Source: Streptomyces sp. NL15-2K (GTDB taxonomy: Bacteria > Actinomycetota > Actinomycetes > Streptomycetales > Streptomycetaceae). From it: DNA of 64,000 nucleotides. The position numbers were made by a program, and so were the translations under genes. This document shows, one piece after another, positions 58,584 through 64,000 of the stretch (position 1 is its first letter; each line of letters starts with the position of its first letter). Where the stretch lies: assembly GCF_030551255.1 (NCBI RefSeq), contig NZ_CP130630.1, positions 11,903,001-11,967,000 on the forward strand, given 5' to 3'. The notes under the pieces were generated by a model. It had not been told where the DNA came from and searched no databases. It saw only the letters and a program-made list of their open reading frames with translations.

Positions 58584-59282
58584 TCAGGCCGCCGGCCGCA
58601 CCAGGCCCGACTCGTAGGCGAAGACCACCGCCTGGACGCGGGCGCGAGCACCGATCTTGGTGAGGATGTTGCTGACGTGGGACTTGACCGTGGTCGGGGC
58701 GATGGACAGCCGCGTCGCGATCTCGGTGTTGGACCAACCGGAGGCGACGGCGGTGAGCACGTCGCGTTCACGCTCGGTGAGCGTGCCGAGCCCGCCTTCC
58801 CCTTCGAGCAGGCGTACGGGGCGCTGTTGCCGGACGGTGTCGACGAGCGCGCGGGTCAGGACGGGCGTGATGACGGCGTCCCCGGCGGCCACGATGCGGA
58901 CGGCGGCGGTCAGTTCGTCGGGCGTGGCGTCCTGGAGAAGGAATCCACCGGCTCCGGCGCGCAGGGCGGCGTAGGTGTACCGCTCGTGGCTGGTCGGCGT
59001 CAGGACCAGCACGCGCGGGGAGCGTCCTGCGGCTCTGGCGGGTTCGGGTGCTTGTGGGAGGGTGGGGGGCCGTGTGATGCGGCGGATGGCGTCGAGGCCG
59101 TCCTCTTCGGAGACGCGGCTGTCGATCAGGACGACGTCGGGGCGGAGCGCGGCGCTCATGCGAACCGCCTCGATCCCGCTCGTCGCCTCGCCGACGACGG
59201 TCAGGTCGGGCTCGGCCGCGAGGAGCATGCGCAGGCCGAGGCGCTGGAGGGACTGGTCATGGACGATGAGTACGGAGGTCAT
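58584..59282 (-). CDS. Orphan NarL/FixJ-type response regulator
   Basis: A 232-residue protein with a receiver and a LuxR output domain (LTERERDVLTAVASGWSNTE, IAPTTVKSHVSNILTKIGAR). The acceptor Asp is in VVLIDSRVSEED, but the acidic pair is His-Asp (LIVHDQ) and the conserved Lys is replaced by Gln (FLLQDA), so phosphorylation-dependent switching is doubtful. No kinase adjoins. The ATG at 59282 has no obvious ribosome site; two palindromes lie just upstream. Confidence 0.88.
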   Translation of the reverse strand: MTSVLIVHDQSLQRLGLRMLLAAEPDLTVVGEATSGIEAVRMSAALRPDVVLIDSRVSEEDGLDAIRRITRPPTLPQAPEPARAAGRSPRVLVLTPTSHERYTYAALRAGAGGFLLQDATPDELTAAVRIVAAGDAVITPVLTRALVDTVRQQRPVRLLEGEGGLGTLTERERDVLTAVASGWSNTEIATRLSIAPTTVKSHVSNILTKIGARARVQAVVFAYESGLVRPAA

Positions 59283-59305
59283 GGTGGGGGTTCTCCATGC
59301 TCTCT

Positions 59306-59371
59306 GAACGAAACTGTTTCGTTCACTTGAAGATCAGAATAGCGCGCATCGCTAACGAAACGGCCTCGTTT
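59306..59371. promoter_or_regulatory. Two related palindromes upstream of the NarL-type gene
   Basis: GAACGAAAC-T-GTTTCGTTC (59306-59324) is a perfect 9-bp inverted repeat. AACGAAACGGCCTCGTTTT (59354 onward) repeats the AACGA..TCGTT arms. They resemble TetR-type operators and lie in the region shared with the divergent TPR gene; no TetR gene is near. Confidence 0.6.
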
Positions 59372-59502
59372 TCCTTGTGGTCTGGGTCACTTCTCGGCGG
59401 TGAGTCGCACATAAGGAGATATCCACCTCAAAGAGGCCCGACTACGGGAAAATCGTCTCCTGTACATCACTCGCCGAGCGGCAGCACAGTCAGGAGACAC
59501 GC

Positions 59503-61188
59503 ATGGAGTACTACGACCTCGGCCCCTACCGCCGCTCGGTGACGACCTCGTCCGCCGATGCCCAGCTGTGGTTCGACCGCGGGCTGTCGTGGACGTACGC
59601 CTTCCATCACGAGGAGGCCGTCTCCTGCTTCGAGGCGGCAGCCGCGGCCGACCCCGACTGCGCCATGGCCTACTGGGGCATCGCCTACGCACTCGGCCCG
59701 AACTACAACAAGCCCTGGGATTTCTTCGACGACCAGGACCTGGCCAGGACCGTCGACCGCACCCACGCCGCCGTAGAGCTGGCCCACGACAAGGCAGCGA
59801 ACGCCACCCCCGTCGAACGAGCGCTCATCGGCGCGTTGCGTGCCCGCTACCCACAGGCGAAACCGGCCGACGACTGCTCGGTGTGGAACGCCCCCTACGC
59901 CGAGAGCATGCGCGCCGTCCACGAACTCGCCCCCGACGACCTGGACGTAGTCACCCTGTACGCCGACGCGTTGATGAACCTCACGCCCTGGCAGCTGTGG
60001 AACCTGCGGACCGGCGAGCCGGCCGAGGGTGCCCGCACGCTCGAGGCCAAGGCCGTCCTGGACCGTGCGCTCGCCACCGAAACCGGCCGCCGGCACCCGG
60101 GCATCCTGCACCTGTACATCCACCTGATGGAGATGTCCCCGACGCCCGAGGCCGCCCTGCCCGTCGCCGACCGACTGCGCGGCCTGGTGCCGGACGCCGG
60201 CCACCTCCACCACATGCCCTCCCACCTGGAGGTGCTCTGCGGCGACTACCGGGGGGTGGTCTCGGACAACAGCATCGCCATCGCGGCCGACGAGAAGTTC
60301 CGCGCACGAGCCGGGGCGATGAACTTCTACACCCTGTACCGGTCGCACAACTACCACTTCAAGATCTACGGCGCGATGTTCCTCGGGCAGTCCGAGACCG
60401 CCCTGGAGACCGCCGCGCAGCTCGAAGCGTCCATCCCGGAGGAACTGCTGCGCGTGCAGAGCCCGCCCATGGCCGACTGGCTCGAGGCCTTCCTCGCGAT
60501 GCGGGTCCACGTCCTGATCCGCTTCGGCCGCTGGGCCGACATCCTGCGGCTGCCCCTGCCCACCGACCCCGAGCTGTACTGCATGACGACCGCGATGCTC
60601 CACTACGCCCGCGGCGTCGCGCTCTCGGCCACCCACCGCATCGCCGAGGCGGAGGCCGAACGCCGGCTGTTCCGAGCGGCGGCCGCCCGCGTCCCCGAGA
60701 CGCGCATGCTGTTCAACAACACCTGCGCCGACATCCTCGCCATCGCCTCGGCGATGCTCGACGGCGAACTGGAGTACCGCAAGGGCCGGTACGAGGCCGC
60801 CTTCGCCGCGCTGGAGCGGTCGATCGAGCTGGACGACAACCTGCCCTACGACGAGCCGTGGGGCTGGATGCAGCCCACCCGCCACGCCTACGGCGCCCTG
60901 CTCCTCGAACAGGGCCGCGTCACCGAGGCCGAGGCGGTCTACCGCGCCGACCTCGGCCTCGACGACACGCTGCCCCGGGCGTCGCAGCACCCCGGCAACG
61001 TCTGGGCCCTGCACGGCCTCCACGAATGCCTGGTGCGCCTGGGCAAGACGGGGGAGGCGCAGATCGTGGCCCAGCAACTGCGCATCGCCGCCGCGCTGGC
61101 CGACGTACCGATCGAGGCGTCGTGCTTCTGCCGCCTCGAAACGGGCTCCCACACGGCTGCGGGTGGGTGCTGCGCCTCGGACGACTGA
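59503..61188 (+). CDS. Tetratricopeptide-repeat protein
   Basis: A 561-residue protein with TPR-like helical pairs through its length, for example AQLWFDRGLSWTYAFHHEEA, AVSCFEAAAAADPDCAMAYW, then HAYGALLLEQGRVTEAEAVY and ALHGLHECLVRLGKTGEAQI near the end. His-rich motifs (ILHLYIHLMEMSPT, LHHMPSHLEVLCGDYRG) recall a metal site. The C-terminal CCASDD contains two Cys. Unknown function; relatives occur in oxidative and metal-stress contexts. ATG at 59503 with GGAG upstream, closed by an 18-bp terminator. Confidence 0.85.
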   Translation: MEYYDLGPYRRSVTTSSADAQLWFDRGLSWTYAFHHEEAVSCFEAAAAADPDCAMAYWGIAYALGPNYNKPWDFFDDQDLARTVDRTHAAVELAHDKAANATPVERALIGALRARYPQAKPADDCSVWNAPYAESMRAVHELAPDDLDVVTLYADALMNLTPWQLWNLRTGEPAEGARTLEAKAVLDRALATETGRRHPGILHLYIHLMEMSPTPEAALPVADRLRGLVPDAGHLHHMPSHLEVLCGDYRGVVSDNSIAIAADEKFRARAGAMNFYTLYRSHNYHFKIYGAMFLGQSETALETAAQLEASIPEELLRVQSPPMADWLEAFLAMRVHVLIRFGRWADILRLPLPTDPELYCMTTAMLHYARGVALSATHRIAEAEAERRLFRAAAARVPETRMLFNNTCADILAIASAMLDGELEYRKGRYEAAFAALERSIELDDNLPYDEPWGWMQPTRHAYGALLLEQGRVTEAEAVYRADLGLDDTLPRASQHPGNVWALHGLHECLVRLGKTGEAQIVAQQLRIAAALADVPIEASCFCRLETGSHTAAGGCCASDD

Positions 61189-61236
61189 CGCGCCCAGACG
61201 AAGCCAGGGCGGGAGCCGGCACGCCACAGCCCTCGT

Positions 61237-61275
61237 GCCGTCGGGCCCGCGCTCACCGAGCGCGGGCCCGACGGC
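61237..61275 (+). terminator. Terminator of the TPR gene
   Basis: GCCGTCGGGCCCGCGCTC (61237-61254), ACC, and the perfect 18-bp complement 61258-61275. It begins 49 bp past the TPR stop codon. Confidence 0.85.
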
Positions 61276-61367
61276 GTTCCATGATCCATTGTCAGTGGCG
61301 GCCGGTAAGTTCAGTCGTGTCCCGCCGATCCGGCGTGACTGCCCCTGGACGCAAAGGAGATGGTGCG

Positions 61368-63310
<1,943 letters not shown>

Positions 63311-63314
<4 letters not shown>

Positions 63315-64000
63315 CCGAGCCGAAGACCGATCACCACCCCGCGGCGGACCCGCACGACAACCGCCGCCAGGCCCTGTACTGGCGCCTGCTCGCCCGGCTC
63401 TTCGACCCCGAGGAGCAGGCGACCCTCGAATCCGCGAGCCTCGCCGTCGTCGAGGACATCGGCCTGCCACCCGCGCTCCTCGACCCGCAGACCTCCGTCG
63501 ATTCGCTCGTGCAGCGCCACCCGGAACTGGCCGCCGAGTTCGACGGCCTGATGCTGCCCGAACCCGACGACGACGGCACACGTGACCGTGCCGCCGAAGT
63601 GCGGCGCGCCGCACTCGTGTCCAAGGTGCTGCTCAATGTCTTCGCCACCGGCTCGGGCACGGTCACCGCCGAACAGCTCTCGCGCTGGCAGTCCGACGCG
63701 GGCTGGCTGGAGCGCGCGCTCGGCTGCCGGCCCGGCGACCTGCGCGCCGGACAGTCCGGACGATCCGGCGGAAGGGGCGCGGGCCCGGGCGTCAGCCCGA
63801 CCGGTACCGGCGGCGGCCACGGCACGCCCGACCTCAGCCGGCTGATCCCGGAGATCGGCCCCGAACTCGGCGCCATCGAGGCCGGCCTCGTCAAACGCAT
63901 GCACCTGCGCGAAGTGCTCGCCGATCCCAAGCTCGCCGCACAGCTGACCCCGAGCATGTCGCTCATCGAACAGCTGCTGCGCGACAAGAACAACCTCTCC
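63311..64000 (+). CDS. Partial gene, probable VWA-module protein (N-terminal part)
   Basis: The window ends inside this gene; 230 codons are seen. The N-terminus MTEPKTDHHPAADPHDNRRQ precedes a helical region (ALYWRLLARLFDPEEQATLE, VRRAALVSKVLLNVFATGSG), a Gly-rich linker and IPEIGPELGAIEAGLVKRM followed by PSMSLIEQLLRDKNNLS. Similar N-termini, as I recall, precede von Willebrand A domains in actinobacterial proteins next to SWIM genes; the domain itself is beyond the window, so this is inference. It overlaps the Zn-cluster gene by 4 bp, which indicates coupling. Confidence 0.5.

Noticed and set aside
59568..61367. Upstream extension of the Zn-cluster frame through the TPR gene
   Set aside because: This part is a shadow of the TPR gene; a TTG with AAAGGAG at 61368 is a far better start and an 18-bp terminator intervenes.

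Overview
The window is about 64 kb of very GC-rich DNA with GTG/TTG starts, purine-rich ribosome binding sites and many Streptomyces-type families (DUF1206, DUF4287, DUF5133, DUF6480, S-adenosyl methyltransferase PF04672, SpoIIE/STAS/HATPase regulators, SigB-family sigma, ANTAR protein). I read it as part of a Streptomyces chromosome, probably an accessory or arm-like stretch because mobile and decayed elements are frequent. No rRNA, tRNA or CRISPR array was seen.

Layout. 1-8.7 kb: DUF1206 tail, a hypothetical gene, a FUSC transporter gene broken by one base, DUF4287, type II NADH dehydrogenase, then a stress-signalling group (STAS antagonist, PRC-barrel, HATPase kinase), an acyl-CoA ligase and DUF6480. 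8.8-20.7 kb: YbdK ligase and a complete maltose-1-phosphate/alpha-glucan cluster (DUF5133-glgE-treS-mak-glgB on the minus strand, an HATPase-like gene and glgX divergent). 20.9-26.2 kb: VOC protein, ANTAR protein, SigB-type sigma factor, MarR plus a two-gene ABC exporter, and a hypothetical gene. 26.2-26.7 kb: a degenerate tandem repeat. 26.7-32.9 kb: hemC, an NPP1-type secreted protein, an ATP-dependent DNA ligase, an MFS exporter with a divergent TetR, and an orphan response regulator. 33-37.2 kb: CYP105-like P450, 3Fe-4S ferredoxin, ferredoxin reductase, MarR, DoxX and Bcp. 37.3-48 kb: PAS-GAF-SpoIIE-HATPase protein, LigD phosphoesterase domain, aldo-keto reductase, TauD, a 131-bp palindromic element, LLM oxidoreductase, metallophosphoesterase, MHYT protein, dienelactone hydrolase and YciO. 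48-52.3 kb: a PucR regulator and a P450 gene destroyed by a nested insertion (a 221-bp MITE, then an IS481-family element). 52.6-56.2 kb: a small stress gene, a decayed ACP/condensation/FkbH/hydrolase biosynthetic relic, and an alpha/beta hydrolase. 56.2-64 kb: a methyltransferase, a CmtR-like metal sensor with a CDF transporter, a NarL-type regulator, a TPR protein, and a Zn-cluster protein followed by a truncated gene, probably of a SWIM/VWA module.

Two themes link the genes. First, partner-switching stress control: a SigB-type sigma factor, STAS, HATPase and SpoIIE proteins, and four sites matching the GNNT-N14/15-GGGTA(C/T) SigB-type promoter. Second, mobile-sequence damage: a MITE with a diverged relative, an IS481 element using the CTAG target as its stop codon, a CTAG-bordered palindromic element, and three copies of a GGGGGT..CCCCC palindrome, two of them in frame inside genes. 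Several regulator genes appear to be leaderless, with the -10 box exactly 7 nt before the start codon.
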